Of a DNA stretch of 64,000 nt, positions 8,191-17,304 are shown in pieces. This DNA is from CALVUJ01 sp045119835. GTDB lineage: Bacteria > Bacillota_I > Bacilli_A > RFN20 > DUOF01. The notes beneath the pieces were generated by a model. It did not search any database. It had not been told where the DNA came from and saw nothing but the letters and a program-made list of their open reading frames with translations. Location: NCBI GenBank assembly GCA_045119835.1, contig JBGVED010000061.1:12250-76249 (forward strand). Direction: 5' to 3'. A program made the translations under genes and the position numbers. Each line of letters starts with the position of its first letter. Positions within the stretch are counted from its first letter, which is position 1.

Positions 8191-9082
8191 TTTTTGTTAA
8201 AAAAGGAAGAGTTATTAGAACACCAAGTAGATTGAAAGTGATGTTTGCTATAGCGATGTTAATGGCAACGTTTAAGTTAAATAAATTTGTTATGAATGTT
8301 ACTAAGCAGTTAAATGGATTAATGAATATAGAAAAGATTAAGACAGTTGCTATATTGAAAAATAGGTTGAAATGTGCAAGTTTTTTTGAATCTTTAGTAG
8401 AATTAAATATTCCATAAAAAGAGTCAAATGTTGTTCCTATATTTGCTCCAAAAATGAACGGAATTGCTTGATATAAGGATATAAATCCAGACATTGCTAA
8501 TATTTGCAAAATAGCAACAAAAACACTTGATGATTGGAGAATTAAAGTTATGAGAGCTCCTACTATTATGCTTAAAATAAAGGATGAAGAAACACTTTGT
8601 ATGTATGATAAAAAAATTTTTGAATCTTTAAAGTTGTTTGCTGCGATGGATATTAGAAACATGCTAAAAAATAAAAGACCTATTGTAAATATTAGTTTTC
8701 CAATTTTATAAAATTTAGTTTTCCAAACCATAAGAATTAATCCAAGTAGCATTATGTAAGATGAGAGTTCTTCTATGTTTAATCCTACGATAAAAGATGT
8801 TATGGTTGTGGCAACATTGCTTCCTAGCATTATTCCTATGCTGTTATTAAAGGTTAATAGTTTTGCGTTTATTAAACTTATTGTTAGCGTTATTACAGCA
8901 GAACTGGATTGTATTAAAGCGGTTGAAAGGAAGCCGATTGTTAAACTTTTTGGGGTTGAAGAAGTTAAGGATAGGAGTTTTTGTTTTACTTTGGATAAAG
9001 ATAATGAGATTAGGTTATTGCTTAAAGTGTTTATTGAATTAATAAAGAGGATTATTCCTCCTAGTAGTAATGTTATAGTCAT
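8165..9082 (-). CDS. Na/Pi cotransporter family membrane protein
   Basis: This 305-residue polytopic membrane protein has the twin inverted signature of the family: STALIQSSSAVITL near residue 55 and LITLILQSSSVFVAIL near residue 180. GSNVATT and GANIGTT lie in each half. It should import phosphate (or a similar anion) with sodium. The usual C-terminal PhoU-like domain is absent, so this is the short form. The ATG at 9082 is preceded by GGTGAA. It lies on the opposite strand inside the yqf cluster, where Bacillus has phoH, so it looks like an insertion or replacement. Confidence 0.85.
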   Translation of the reverse strand: MTITLLLGGIILFINSINTLSNNLISLSLSKVKQKLLSLTSSTPKSLTIGFLSTALIQSSSAVITLTISLINAKLLTFNNSIGIMLGSNVATTITSFIVGLNIEELSSYIMLLGLILMVWKTKFYKIGKLIFTIGLLFFSMFLISIAANNFKDSKIFLSYIQSVSSSFILSIIVGALITLILQSSSVFVAILQILAMSGFISLYQAIPFIFGANIGTTFDSFYGIFNSTKDSKKLAHFNLFFNIATVLIFSIFINPFNCLVTFITNLFNLNVAINIAIANITFNLLGVLITLPFLTKIKRYYSKW

Positions 9083-9159
9083 GTTTTTCACCAATAAATT
9101 ATATTTTAAATTTTCTAAAATTATGTTTTTATCCGTATTGAATTATAGGGGTGAATAAG

Positions 9160-9522
9160 TTGTTTAATTTAAGGTTTATTTTTAGTGTTGGTAGTTGTGG
9201 CTTTTTTTGTTTAAGGAAGATTACAAAAAAAAGGATTAAGTGTCAGAGATATATTTCATTAGATAATATAAAAAAGATTTTAAATGATATGTCCTATTCG
9301 TGTTATTGCATTAGGGTAAGGGATATAACTGCTATAAAGTATGAGTGCTTAAGTGTTTTAAAAAATAGAGATAATAGTTTTCATTATATTATTATTAAAG
9401 AGGTTATTAATGACAGAGTTTGTTATTATGACCCTTTGTTTGTTAACTTAAGAAAAGTTAAAATTTCTTCTTTTTTAAAGAAATGGACAGGTATTTGTTT
9501 GTTATATAAAAAGATAGGTTAA
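9160..9522 (+). CDS. Stand-alone C39-like peptidase domain protein
   Basis: The protein has about 120 residues. It contains SCGFFCLRKI (candidate catalytic Cys), then NSFHYIIIKEV (His) and VCYYDPL (Asp), ending with KKWTGICLLYK. This order and spacing match peptidase C39 domains that cleave double-glycine leader peptides, which are normally fused to an ABC exporter. Here there is no transporter domain and no signal peptide. AGGGGTGA precedes TTG at 9160, so the GTG at 9151 is probably part of the ribosome binding site. It could also be a non-proteolytic C39-like protein. The next gene is ybeY. Confidence 0.7.
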   Translation: MFNLRFIFSVGSCGFFCLRKITKKRIKCQRYISLDNIKKILNDMSYSCYCIRVRDITAIKYECLSVLKNRDNSFHYIIIKEVINDRVCYYDPLFVNLRKVKISSFLKKWTGICLLYKKIG

Positions 9523-9538
9523 TTTGTTAACTTTATAG

Positions 9539-9568
9539 CATTTACTTATAAAGTAAATGTGTTATAAT
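9539..9568 (+). promoter_or_regulatory. Inverted repeat overlapping the ybeY promoter
   Basis: CATTTACTT and AAGTAAATG (9539-9559) are perfect arms around ATA. They are followed directly by the extended -10 TGTTATAAT (9560-9568). The repeat covers the -35 to -10 spacer, as an operator would. It could instead terminate the upstream gene, although no T run follows. A start seven bases after the -10 would leave almost no leader before the ybeY start. Confidence 0.5.
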
Positions 9569-9585
9569 GTTTAATGGTGATTTGT

Positions 9586-10065
9586 GTGAGGAATAATATT
9601 GAATTCATAGATTTAATGAATAATGAAATTTTAAAAGATTATGAAAAGACTTTTAAAAAGATTTTAAAAAGAGTAAAAAAGGAGATAGGTGTAAAAGGTA
9701 AGGTTGGCATGAGTATTACATTGTGTGATAATGCTTATATTAAAGAACTTAATAAAACTTATCGTAATAAAGACATGGCTACGGATGTTTTATCTTTTGC
9801 TATAGAAGATGATGAAAGTGAAGAGTTGTTGGCTCAAATGAAAAAAGTTTCTTCTATTAGAGAATTAGGAGATATCGTTATAAGTTATGAGAGAGCTCAG
9901 GAACAAGCAAAAGATTATGGCCATAGTTTAAATAGAGAAATGTGTTTTTTGTTTACACATGGCGTCTTGCATCTTTTAGGTTATGATCATATTAATAAAA
10001 GTGATGAAGAAGAAATGTTTTCTCTTCAAAAGAAAATACTTGAACAATTGAAGATAAATAGATAG
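9586..10065 (+). CDS. ybeY: Endoribonuclease YbeY
   Basis: This metal-dependent RNase is involved in 16S rRNA 3' maturation and 70S quality control. The signature THGVLHLLGYDH (three His ligands) lies near the C-terminus, and LNKTYRNKDMATDVLSFAIED is in the middle. GTG at 9586 follows GGTGATTT. An ATG at 9574 in the same frame is possible but would coincide with the predicted transcription start. It heads the ybeY-cdd-era-recO-glyS-dnaG-rpoD-trmK operon. Confidence 0.95.
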   Translation: MRNNIEFIDLMNNEILKDYEKTFKKILKRVKKEIGVKGKVGMSITLCDNAYIKELNKTYRNKDMATDVLSFAIEDDESEELLAQMKKVSSIRELGDIVISYERAQEQAKDYGHSLNREMCFLFTHGVLHLLGYDHINKSDEEEMFSLQKKILEQLKINR

Positions 10066-10075
10066 GGGGGGAACT

Positions 10076-10483
10076 ATGAAGAATCAAAAATTATTAATAA
10101 GGGAAGCAATTTTAGCAAAAGTTAATTCTTATTCTCCTTATTCTAATTTTAGAGTAGGAGCTGCAGCACTTCTTAAAGATGGAACTGTTATAAAAGGTAC
10201 AAATATAGAAAATGCTAGTTATGGGTTGAGCAATTGTGCCGAGAGATCGTGCTTGTTTAGTGCTTACTCTCAAGGATATACTAAAGATGATATTGTTGGA
10301 TTTGCTATTAGTAGTGATACAGATGACTTTGTTTATCCTTGTGGTGCTTGCAGGCAAGTTATGATTGAACTTTTAAATGAAACTGTTTCTGTTTTCTTAA
10401 TTAATAATAAAGAAGAAGTTAAAGAGGTAAAAGTAAAAAGATTGATGCCTTTTGCATTTTCGGGGGATGATTTGAATGGATAA
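10076..10483 (+). CDS. cdd: Cytidine deaminase
   Basis: This 135-residue tetrameric-type enzyme deaminates cytidine and deoxycytidine to the uridines in pyrimidine salvage. The zinc motif is NCAERSCLFSA (Cys and catalytic Glu) plus PCGACRQV (two Cys). SPYSNFRVGAA near the N-terminus is also typical. The ribosome binding site AGGGGGGG lies just before the ATG. It overlaps era by 8 bp, as in Bacillus. Confidence 0.96.
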   Translation: MKNQKLLIREAILAKVNSYSPYSNFRVGAAALLKDGTVIKGTNIENASYGLSNCAERSCLFSAYSQGYTKDDIVGFAISSDTDDFVYPCGACRQVMIELLNETVSVFLINNKEEVKEVKVKRLMPFAFSGDDLNG

Positions 10484-11372
10484 TTTTAAGTCGGGGTTTA
10501 TATCAATAATTGGTAGACCTAATGCAGGAAAATCTACTTTATTAAATAGTTTAGTTAAGCATAAAGTTGCTATTGTTAGTCCAAAGGCTCAAACTACTAG
10601 AAATAAGATTCAAGGCATATATAGTGATGATGATTGTCAAATTATATTTATTGATACACCAGGTATTCATAAACCAAACAATAAACTTGGAGTTGAACTT
10701 AATAAAATGGCGTATTCTTCAACTAAAGATGTAGAGGGAACAATTTTAATTGTTGATGCTAGTAAGGATTTCTTAGATGGAGATAAATTTGTTTTAGAAG
10801 AAGTTAAAGGGTTAGATAATCCTGTTATACTTGTTTTAAATAAAATTGATTTGATTAGCAAAAGTAAACTTATTGAAGTGGTTGACTTTTGGAGTAAGCA
10901 ACATGAATTTAAGGCAATAGTTCCAGTAAGTGCTCTTAATAGTGAGAATTTAGAGAATCTTTTAAAGGTTGTAAAAGAAATATTGCCTTTTGGACCTATG
11001 TATTACTCTAAAGAGAGCATAAGTTCTTATCCGGAGAGATTTATTGTTAGTGAGTTAATAAGGGAAAAAATTCTTTATTTGACTCAAGAGGAAGTTCCTC
11101 ATAGTGTAGCGGTTGTTATTGAGTCGATGAAAAGAAAAAGAGATAATTTGTTTCATATACATGCAACTATTATTGTTGATAAGGATTCTAAAAAAGGAAT
11201 TATTATTGGTAAGGGTGGCAAAATGTTGAAACAAATTGGTGTTGATGCTAGAAAAGATATTGAAGAATTACTGGGAATTAGAGTGATGTTGGAACTTTTT
11301 GTTAAAGTAGAAAAGGACTGGCGTGATTCAATGTATCTTTTAAAAGAGTACGGCTACAAGGATAGTGATTAA
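10476..11372 (+). CDS. era: GTPase Era
   Basis: This 298-residue protein has the G1 motif GRPNAGKST, G3 DTPGIHKP and G4 NKIDL in the GTPase half. The C-terminal KH domain has GIIIGKGGKMLKQIG. Era binds the 3' end of 16S rRNA and assists 30S assembly, which fits its coupling to ybeY. The start overlaps the end of cdd. Confidence 0.97.
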   Translation: MDNFKSGFISIIGRPNAGKSTLLNSLVKHKVAIVSPKAQTTRNKIQGIYSDDDCQIIFIDTPGIHKPNNKLGVELNKMAYSSTKDVEGTILIVDASKDFLDGDKFVLEEVKGLDNPVILVLNKIDLISKSKLIEVVDFWSKQHEFKAIVPVSALNSENLENLLKVVKEILPFGPMYYSKESISSYPERFIVSELIREKILYLTQEEVPHSVAVVIESMKRKRDNLFHIHATIIVDKDSKKGIIIGKGGKMLKQIGVDARKDIEELLGIRVMLELFVKVEKDWRDSMYLLKEYGYKDSD

Positions 11373-11373
11373 G

Positions 11374-12102
11374 ATGAAGGAAAGGTATACGGGGTACGTT
11401 TTAAATACTATTGATTATAAAGATAATGATAGTTTGGTTAATGTATTATGTCAAGATGGGTTAATTTGTCTTAGAGCTAGAGGAGTTAAAAAAATTAATT
11501 CAAAAAATGCCAGTAGCGTAATGAACTTTGCATATAGTGAGTTTGAAGTTAATAGAAGTAGTAAAAGCGGATATTTAACATTGAATGAAGGTAAACTTAT
11601 TAACTATCCTTCATTTATAAGTGATAATTTAGAATACATATCAATTATTAATCTTGTTAGTGAAGGAATTGAACTTGTTGATGATAAAAAAGATAGTTTT
11701 GCTTGTTTTGTTGAGTGCTTAGATTCAATGAAAAGTAAAAAGGAAAGTGAATTAATCTTGATAGCGTTTTTAAATTATTTCTTGCAAAAGCAGGGGTCTA
11801 TGCTTAACGCAGATGAGTGTGTTAATTGCTCTTGTAAAGAAGGAATTGTTAAGTTTAGTTTTGAAAATGGCGGCTTTTTATGTAAAAAGTGTTGGAATTT
11901 AGCGAGTGATGATTTAAATTATTTGAAAAATATGCGAGTTCTTAGTAAAGTTAAATATAGCAATTTAGATAAAGTTGATATTGATAATATATATTCTTAT
12001 AAATATATAAAAGAAGTTATTAATGTTATTGAATCTAAACTTGGAATTTATTTTAAAAGTAAATCATTTTTATTAAAGGTTTTAAAAAGGGAGGAAATAT
12101 AA
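11374..12102 (+). CDS. recO: DNA repair protein RecO
   Basis: The protein has 242 residues. It has an N-terminal OB fold (RYTGYVLNTIDYKDNDSLV), a helical middle and a C-terminal zinc site (CVNC, later CKKC). RecO loads RecA onto SSB-coated DNA with RecR. ATG 11374 is chosen because GTGATTAAG just upstream is the ribosome binding site region. It starts two bases after the era stop. Confidence 0.9.
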   Translation: MKERYTGYVLNTIDYKDNDSLVNVLCQDGLICLRARGVKKINSKNASSVMNFAYSEFEVNRSSKSGYLTLNEGKLINYPSFISDNLEYISIINLVSEGIELVDDKKDSFACFVECLDSMKSKKESELILIAFLNYFLQKQGSMLNADECVNCSCKEGIVKFSFENGGFLCKKCWNLASDDLNYLKNMRVLSKVKYSNLDKVDIDNIYSYKYIKEVINVIESKLGIYFKSKSFLLKVLKREEI

Positions 12103-12103
12103 A

Positions 12104-13477
12104 ATGAGTGAATTTAGTTTTGAAAAAATAGTAAGTCATGTAAGGACTAGTGGGTTTGTTTATCAGGGAAGTGAAATCTATAATGGTTTAGCTAATGCAT
12201 GGGATTATGGGCCACTTGGTGTTGAACTTAAAAATAATATTAAAAGATTATGGTGGAAGAAGTTCGTTCAAGAGAATCCTTATAATGTAGGACTTGATAG
12301 TGCGATTTTGATGAATCCTGAAGTATGGGTAGCAAGTGGACATTTAGCTACATTTGCAGATCCTTTGATGGATTGTAAACAATGTAAAACTAGACATCGT
12401 GCAGATAAACTTGTTGAAGAATTTGATCCTTCAATAAACGGAGGGGCAATGAGTGATGAAGAGTTAGAAGCATTTATTAAAGAGCATAATATTGCATGTC
12501 CTGAATGCGGTAGTCATAATTTTAGTGGAATCAGAAAATTTAATATGATGTTTAAAACATTCCAAGGTGTTCTTGAGGATAGTAAAAGTACTATTTATTT
12601 AAGACCAGAGACTGCTCAAGGTATATTTGTAAACTTTAAAAATGTTCAAAGAACAACTAGAAAGAAAGTGCCTTTTGGTATTGCTCAAATTGGTAAATCT
12701 TTTAGAAATGAAATTACGCCAGGTAACTTTATTTTTAGAACAAGAGAGTTTGAACAAATGGAACTTGAATTCTTCTGCAAACCTGGAGAAGATTTAAAGT
12801 GGTATGAATATTGGAAAGAATATTGCATGAACTTTGTTAGAAATTTGGGAATAAAGGAAGAAAATTTAAGACTTAGAGAACATGCAAAAGAAGAATTGTG
12901 TTTCTATTCTAAAGGAACTAGTGATATTGAATATAAATTCCCATTCGGTTGGGGTGAATTATGGGGTATTGCAGATAGAACCGATTATGATTTAAGTCAA
13001 CACGCTAAACATAGTGGTACTAATTTTGAATATATCGATCCAAGTGATAACAGTCGTTATATTCCAAATTGTGTTGAACCAAGTTGTGGTGTTGAGCGTC
13101 TTACTTTAGTTACTTTATGTGAAGCATATGATGAAGAAGTTGTAAAAGAAGATGATACTCGTATTGTTATGAGATTACATCCTTCTATTGCTCCATATAA
13201 AGCTTGTATTATGCCTTTAAGTAAACAATTAAATGAACAAGCGTTAGAGATTTATTCTAATCTTAGTAAGAAATTTATGATTGAGTATGATGAGGCTGGT
13301 AGTATTGGTAAAAGATATCGTAGACAAGATGCTATTGGTACTCCTATGTGTATTACAATTGATTTTGATACAGCAAATGATAATTGTGTAACTGTTAGAG
13401 ACAGAGATACAATGGAACAAGTTAGAATTAAAATCGAAGATTTAGAAAAATATATTGAAGAAAAAGTAACTTTATAA
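12104..13477 (+). CDS. glyS: Glycyl-tRNA synthetase (single-chain dimeric type)
   Basis: This 457-residue class II enzyme begins with the conserved SGFVYQGSEIYNGLANAWDYGPLG. The Zn-like CKQCKTRHRAD and CPECGS sites are in the insertion, motif 2 is FRNEITPGNFIFRTREFEQME and motif 3 is EPSCGVERL. This is the archaeal/eukaryal-like alpha2 GlyRS, not the bacterial alpha2beta2 GlyQ/GlyS. It sits between recO and dnaG. GGGAGGAAATATAAA precedes the ATG. Confidence 0.96.
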   Translation: MSEFSFEKIVSHVRTSGFVYQGSEIYNGLANAWDYGPLGVELKNNIKRLWWKKFVQENPYNVGLDSAILMNPEVWVASGHLATFADPLMDCKQCKTRHRADKLVEEFDPSINGGAMSDEELEAFIKEHNIACPECGSHNFSGIRKFNMMFKTFQGVLEDSKSTIYLRPETAQGIFVNFKNVQRTTRKKVPFGIAQIGKSFRNEITPGNFIFRTREFEQMELEFFCKPGEDLKWYEYWKEYCMNFVRNLGIKEENLRLREHAKEELCFYSKGTSDIEYKFPFGWGELWGIADRTDYDLSQHAKHSGTNFEYIDPSDNSRYIPNCVEPSCGVERLTLVTLCEAYDEEVVKEDDTRIVMRLHPSIAPYKACIMPLSKQLNEQALEIYSNLSKKFMIEYDEAGSIGKRYRRQDAIGTPMCITIDFDTANDNCVTVRDRDTMEQVRIKIEDLEKYIEEKVTL

Positions 13478-13508
13478 TATAGTTAAGACATTTTAAGGGG
13501 GTGAGGTT

Positions 13509-15296
13509 GTGAGAATAGATGAGCAAATTATTGAAGAGATAAAAAGTAGAACTAATATAGTTGACGTTATTTCAAAATATATACCAGTTAGTAAAAAGGG
13601 TAAGAATCATGTATGTGTTTGTCCTTTTCACAACGACACTAATCCGAGTATGCAGATAAGTGAAGAAAAGCAAATATATAAATGCTTTTCTTGTGGAGCA
13701 GGAGGAAATGTTTTTACTTTTGTTGAAGAGTTTGAAAAAGTTTCTTTTATTGAGTCTGTAAAAATTGTTGCGGATTTTATAGGATATGATTTGAGTCAGT
13801 ATGAGGTTGCGTTGCCTCAAAAAAATATTGATCCTAAGCAAGAAAAATTATTGTCACTAGCAAAAGAAGCAAGTGAATTTTATACATATAATTTACTTAA
13901 TTCTTCTAATGAAGGTCTTAAGTATTTTGAAAAAAGAGGTATAAATAAAGAAATAATAGAAGTATTTAAACTTGGTTATGCAGATAATGATTCCAGTAAG
14001 ATATTACGTTATTTAACTAAAAAAGGTTATACAACTAGTGAGATAGTAGAGGCTGGTATTGGAATTGAAGGTAATGGCTCTTTTATAGATAGATTTAAAG
14101 GGAGAGTTATTTTTACTTTAACTAATGTAAAAGGAGACGTAGTAGGTTTTAGTGGTAGAAAAATTGATAATAGTGATGCTAGTAAATATGTTAATAGCAA
14201 TGAAAATGCTTTGTTTAATAAAAGCTCATGTTTGTATAATTTTTTTGAGGCTAAAAGTGAAATATTAAAAGAGAAAAAGGTTTATGTGGTTGAAGGGTTT
14301 ATGGATGTTATTGCTCTTTATAAAGCGGGAGTTAAAAATGCAATTGCTACAATGGGGGTTGCATTAAGCAAAGAACACATTAAATCTATAGAAAAGATGA
14401 ATGCTCAAATGATATTCTCTTTTGATGGTGATAATGCAGGACAGACATCAATGTATAAAACAATTGAAGAAATTGAAAAAAATAGTTCATTAAGAGTTTT
14501 AACAACTGGTGTTAGTGAAGCTGGAAAAGATTTGGATGAAATATACAATTTGGCAGGAGAAAAAGGAATTAAGAGTTTCTTAAATAATACTTATAGTGTT
14601 AATGAATTTAAATTTTATTATAATTTAAGAAAAACTAATTTAGATAATTATAGTGATAAATGTAAATTAATTGATTATGTGGCAAAACTAATTAATGGTA
14701 TTGATAGTATAAGCGAGAAATCTTATTTTAAAACTTTGGCTAGTAATGAAATAGGTTGTAGCGAAGATGTAATTGCTCAAAGTATTGACAAACTGCAAGG
14801 CAAAGTGATAAAATCTGCAAGTAAGAGTCTTTTTAAAGAGAAAGTTAATAGTGTTGATAGATATGAAAGAGCCGAAATTGAAGCTTTAAAGCAAATGTTG
14901 TTTGATTCAAATGCAATTGTTTATTATATGCAAAAGGTTGGTTTCATGTTTAATAGTGATAATCGTAAAATGGCTGCTTACATTGTTGAATACTATGAGA
15001 AGTTTAATAGTGTAGATCCGCTTAAGATTATAGAATATGTAAAAGAAGTTGATTTTAAGTTAGCAGATGGGCTTATTAAAATTTATGAGAGAGATATTCC
15101 ATCAAAATTCAATCGTGGTGTATTCGATGTTATTACTGGTCAGAAATCCTTAGAGGTCGAGATCGAACAATTGCTCGAAGAAATGAAAAAGAGTACTGAC
15201 CCCAGAGAAAAAGCCAGGATTGTTATGGAGATAGGAATTAAGAAGAAGCAATTGAGCGAGAGTAAATCCACATATATAGTGGAAAAGGGGGATTAG
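13509..15296 (+). CDS. dnaG: DNA primase
   Basis: This 595-residue primase makes the RNA primers for DNA replication. It has an N-terminal zinc ribbon (C38, H41, C59, C62: CPFH and CFSC), a TOPRIM core with VVEGFMDVIALYKAG and FSFDGDNAG, and a helical C-terminal domain for helicase interaction. GTG at 13509 follows GGGGTGAGG. It is followed after 4 bp by rpoD, forming the classical macromolecular synthesis operon. Confidence 0.97.
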   Translation: MRIDEQIIEEIKSRTNIVDVISKYIPVSKKGKNHVCVCPFHNDTNPSMQISEEKQIYKCFSCGAGGNVFTFVEEFEKVSFIESVKIVADFIGYDLSQYEVALPQKNIDPKQEKLLSLAKEASEFYTYNLLNSSNEGLKYFEKRGINKEIIEVFKLGYADNDSSKILRYLTKKGYTTSEIVEAGIGIEGNGSFIDRFKGRVIFTLTNVKGDVVGFSGRKIDNSDASKYVNSNENALFNKSSCLYNFFEAKSEILKEKKVYVVEGFMDVIALYKAGVKNAIATMGVALSKEHIKSIEKMNAQMIFSFDGDNAGQTSMYKTIEEIEKNSSLRVLTTGVSEAGKDLDEIYNLAGEKGIKSFLNNTYSVNEFKFYYNLRKTNLDNYSDKCKLIDYVAKLINGIDSISEKSYFKTLASNEIGCSEDVIAQSIDKLQGKVIKSASKSLFKEKVNSVDRYERAEIEALKQMLFDSNAIVYYMQKVGFMFNSDNRKMAAYIVEYYEKFNSVDPLKIIEYVKEVDFKLADGLIKIYERDIPSKFNRGVFDVITGQKSLEVEIEQLLEEMKKSTDPREKARIVMEIGIKKKQLSESKSTYIVEKGD

Positions 15297-15300
15297 TTTA

Positions 15301-16536
15301 GTGGCTAAAATAGTTGAAAAAGATGATGAGTTAGAAGAATTTGAGTCGATAGATGCCATTAAGAAAAGATTAGAGAAAACAGCAAAAGCAAATGGTAAGT
15401 ATTTGACATTTGAAGAAATTGATGAGGCTGTATCTCATCTTGATTTAAGTGATGCTGATGTGGAAAATTTAGTTGAATATTTTAAAAGTAAAAAGATAGA
15501 AGTTGTTGTAGAAGATGATTCTAATGGGGAGTTAGAAGACATTGATGCAAGTGACCTAGATTTAAAAAATTTAGAGAATTTAGATGAAGTTGTAGAAGAT
15601 GAAGATGATATATTTTTAGATGAAGATTTACTTAGAAGTGAAGCTGATGCATTAAAGTATATTCAAAATGATAATATTATTATCAGTGGAGATGTCAAAG
15701 TAAATGATCCTGTGAAAATGTATTTAAAGGAAATTGGTAAAGTTCCTTTGTTATCAAAAGAGAGAGAAATATTTTTAGCTAATAGAATTTCTCAAGGTGA
15801 TCAAAGAGCAAAAGATGAAATAGTTCAAGCTAACTTAAGACTTGTTGTTGCGATTGCTAAAAAATATTTAGGTAGAGGAATGTTGTTTTTGGATCTTATC
15901 CAAGAAGGAAATTTAGGCCTTATCAAAGCTAGTGAAAAATTTGATCCAGAGAAGGGATTTAAATTTTCTACTTATGCTACTTGGTGGATTAGACAAGCTA
16001 TTACACGTGCTATAGCAGATCAAGCAAGAACAATAAGAATTCCTGTGCATATGGTAGAAACTATAAATAAAATGACTCGAGTTCAAAGACAATTAGTTCA
16101 AAAATTAGGAAGAGATCCTAGTGGTGAAGAAATTGCTAAGGAAATGGGTGGAGGAATGACTGGCGATAGAGTTAGAGAAATTCAAAAGTTATCTTTGGAA
16201 CCATTATCTTTAGAGAAACCTATTGGCGAGGAAGATGACTCTCATGTTGGTGATTTTGTTGAAGATAAAGAAACACTTTCTCCTAATGAGTATGCTAGTA
16301 ATGAGTTGTTAAAAGATGAACTTTATAATGTAATGAAGGATTTAACTGATAGAGAGGAAAGAGTTCTTCGTTTAAGATATGGATTGGATGATGGAAGACC
16401 TTGTACTCTTGAAGAAGTTGGTAGAGAATTTGGTGTTACAAGAGAGAGAATTAGACAAATAGAAGCTAAAGCGCTTCGTAAATTAAGACATCCTACAAGA
16501 TCAAAAAGGTTTGGTGATTTCCGTGATGCAGCATAA
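15301..16536 (+). CDS. rpoD: Primary sigma factor SigA/RpoD
   Basis: The protein has 411 residues: an acidic region 1.1-like N-terminus, then regions 1.2-2.4 (DPVKMYLKEIGKVPLLS, FSTYATWWIRQAITRAI), region 3 and region 4.2 (LEEVGREFGVTRERIRQIEAKAL). It directs RNA polymerase to vegetative promoters. The start is GTG after GGGGGATTAG. The region 2.4 recognition helix is normal, consistent with the TATAAT boxes seen in the window. Confidence 0.98.
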   Translation: MAKIVEKDDELEEFESIDAIKKRLEKTAKANGKYLTFEEIDEAVSHLDLSDADVENLVEYFKSKKIEVVVEDDSNGELEDIDASDLDLKNLENLDEVVEDEDDIFLDEDLLRSEADALKYIQNDNIIISGDVKVNDPVKMYLKEIGKVPLLSKEREIFLANRISQGDQRAKDEIVQANLRLVVAIAKKYLGRGMLFLDLIQEGNLGLIKASEKFDPEKGFKFSTYATWWIRQAITRAIADQARTIRIPVHMVETINKMTRVQRQLVQKLGRDPSGEEIAKEMGGGMTGDRVREIQKLSLEPLSLEKPIGEEDDSHVGDFVEDKETLSPNEYASNELLKDELYNVMKDLTDREERVLRLRYGLDDGRPCTLEEVGREFGVTRERIRQIEAKALRKLRHPTRSKRFGDFRDAA

Positions 16537-17200
16537 TATAAAATTATCTAAAAGATTACAAGCAATTTATGATTTAGTTCCTCAAAGTAATGTGTTAGCT
16601 GATATTGGTAGTGATCATGCATTTTTACCAATAGCCTTAGTTTTAAATGGTAAAGTTACTAGAGCATACGCAAGTGAAGTTAATGAGGGGCCATATGAAG
16701 CAACAGTAAAAAACATTGAAAAGCATGGTGTAAGTAATTACGTTAGTGCGGTTTTATCTGATGGAATAAGTGAACTTGAAAAAGATGTTAACACTATATC
16801 TATTTGTGGTATGGGAGGAAGTTTGATTGTTGATATTTTAGATAAGGACATTGAAAAATTAGAGCATGTTTCTACACTAATATTACAACCTAATAATAAT
16901 GAAGAAACAGTTCGTATATGGTTAATGAATAATGGATTTGAAATATATGAAGAAAAATTAATCGAAGAAGATAATCGTTATTATGAAATCATTAAAGCTG
17001 TTAAGGGTAAGGCTAATTATAGTAAAGAAGAATTATATTTTGGTCCTGTATTACTTAAAGAAAAGAATGATGTTTTCTTGAAAAAATGGACTAATCATAA
17101 AGAGTATTTGAATAAAGTAATTGAAAATATCAATGATAAAGAATGTTCTAATTGTAAATTGTTAGGTTCTATTGTTGATTTAATAAATAAAGTAATTTAA
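16526..17200 (+). CDS. trmK: tRNA (adenine(22)-N(1))-methyltransferase TrmK
   Basis: This 224-residue class I methyltransferase has an SAM-binding motif, LADIGSDHAFLP, near residue 25 and an ICGMGGSLI motif near residue 95. LILQPNNNEETVR is typical of TrmK. It methylates A22 in the D-loop of some tRNAs. The ATG at 16526 overlaps the rpoD end by 11 bp. In Bacillus the next gene is yqfO (Nif3-like), which is missing here. Confidence 0.93.
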   Translation: MQHNIKLSKRLQAIYDLVPQSNVLADIGSDHAFLPIALVLNGKVTRAYASEVNEGPYEATVKNIEKHGVSNYVSAVLSDGISELEKDVNTISICGMGGSLIVDILDKDIEKLEHVSTLILQPNNNEETVRIWLMNNGFEIYEEKLIEEDNRYYEIIKAVKGKANYSKEELYFGPVLLKEKNDVFLKKWTNHKEYLNKVIENINDKECSNCKLLGSIVDLINKVI

Positions 17201-17304
17201 AAATAGTGAAAGGAATAATATCTGTGTTGGTTAGGTTTTATTCCTTTTTTTATTCTAGTTTTTTAGGTGAAGTGATATACTATCCTTGCGAGAGGGGTTT
17301 GGGT

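Noticed and set aside
8775..9158. Plus-strand open frame opposite the Na/Pi transporter
   Set aside because: The minus frame carries the QSSS and GANIGTT signatures, so the plus frame is a shadow.
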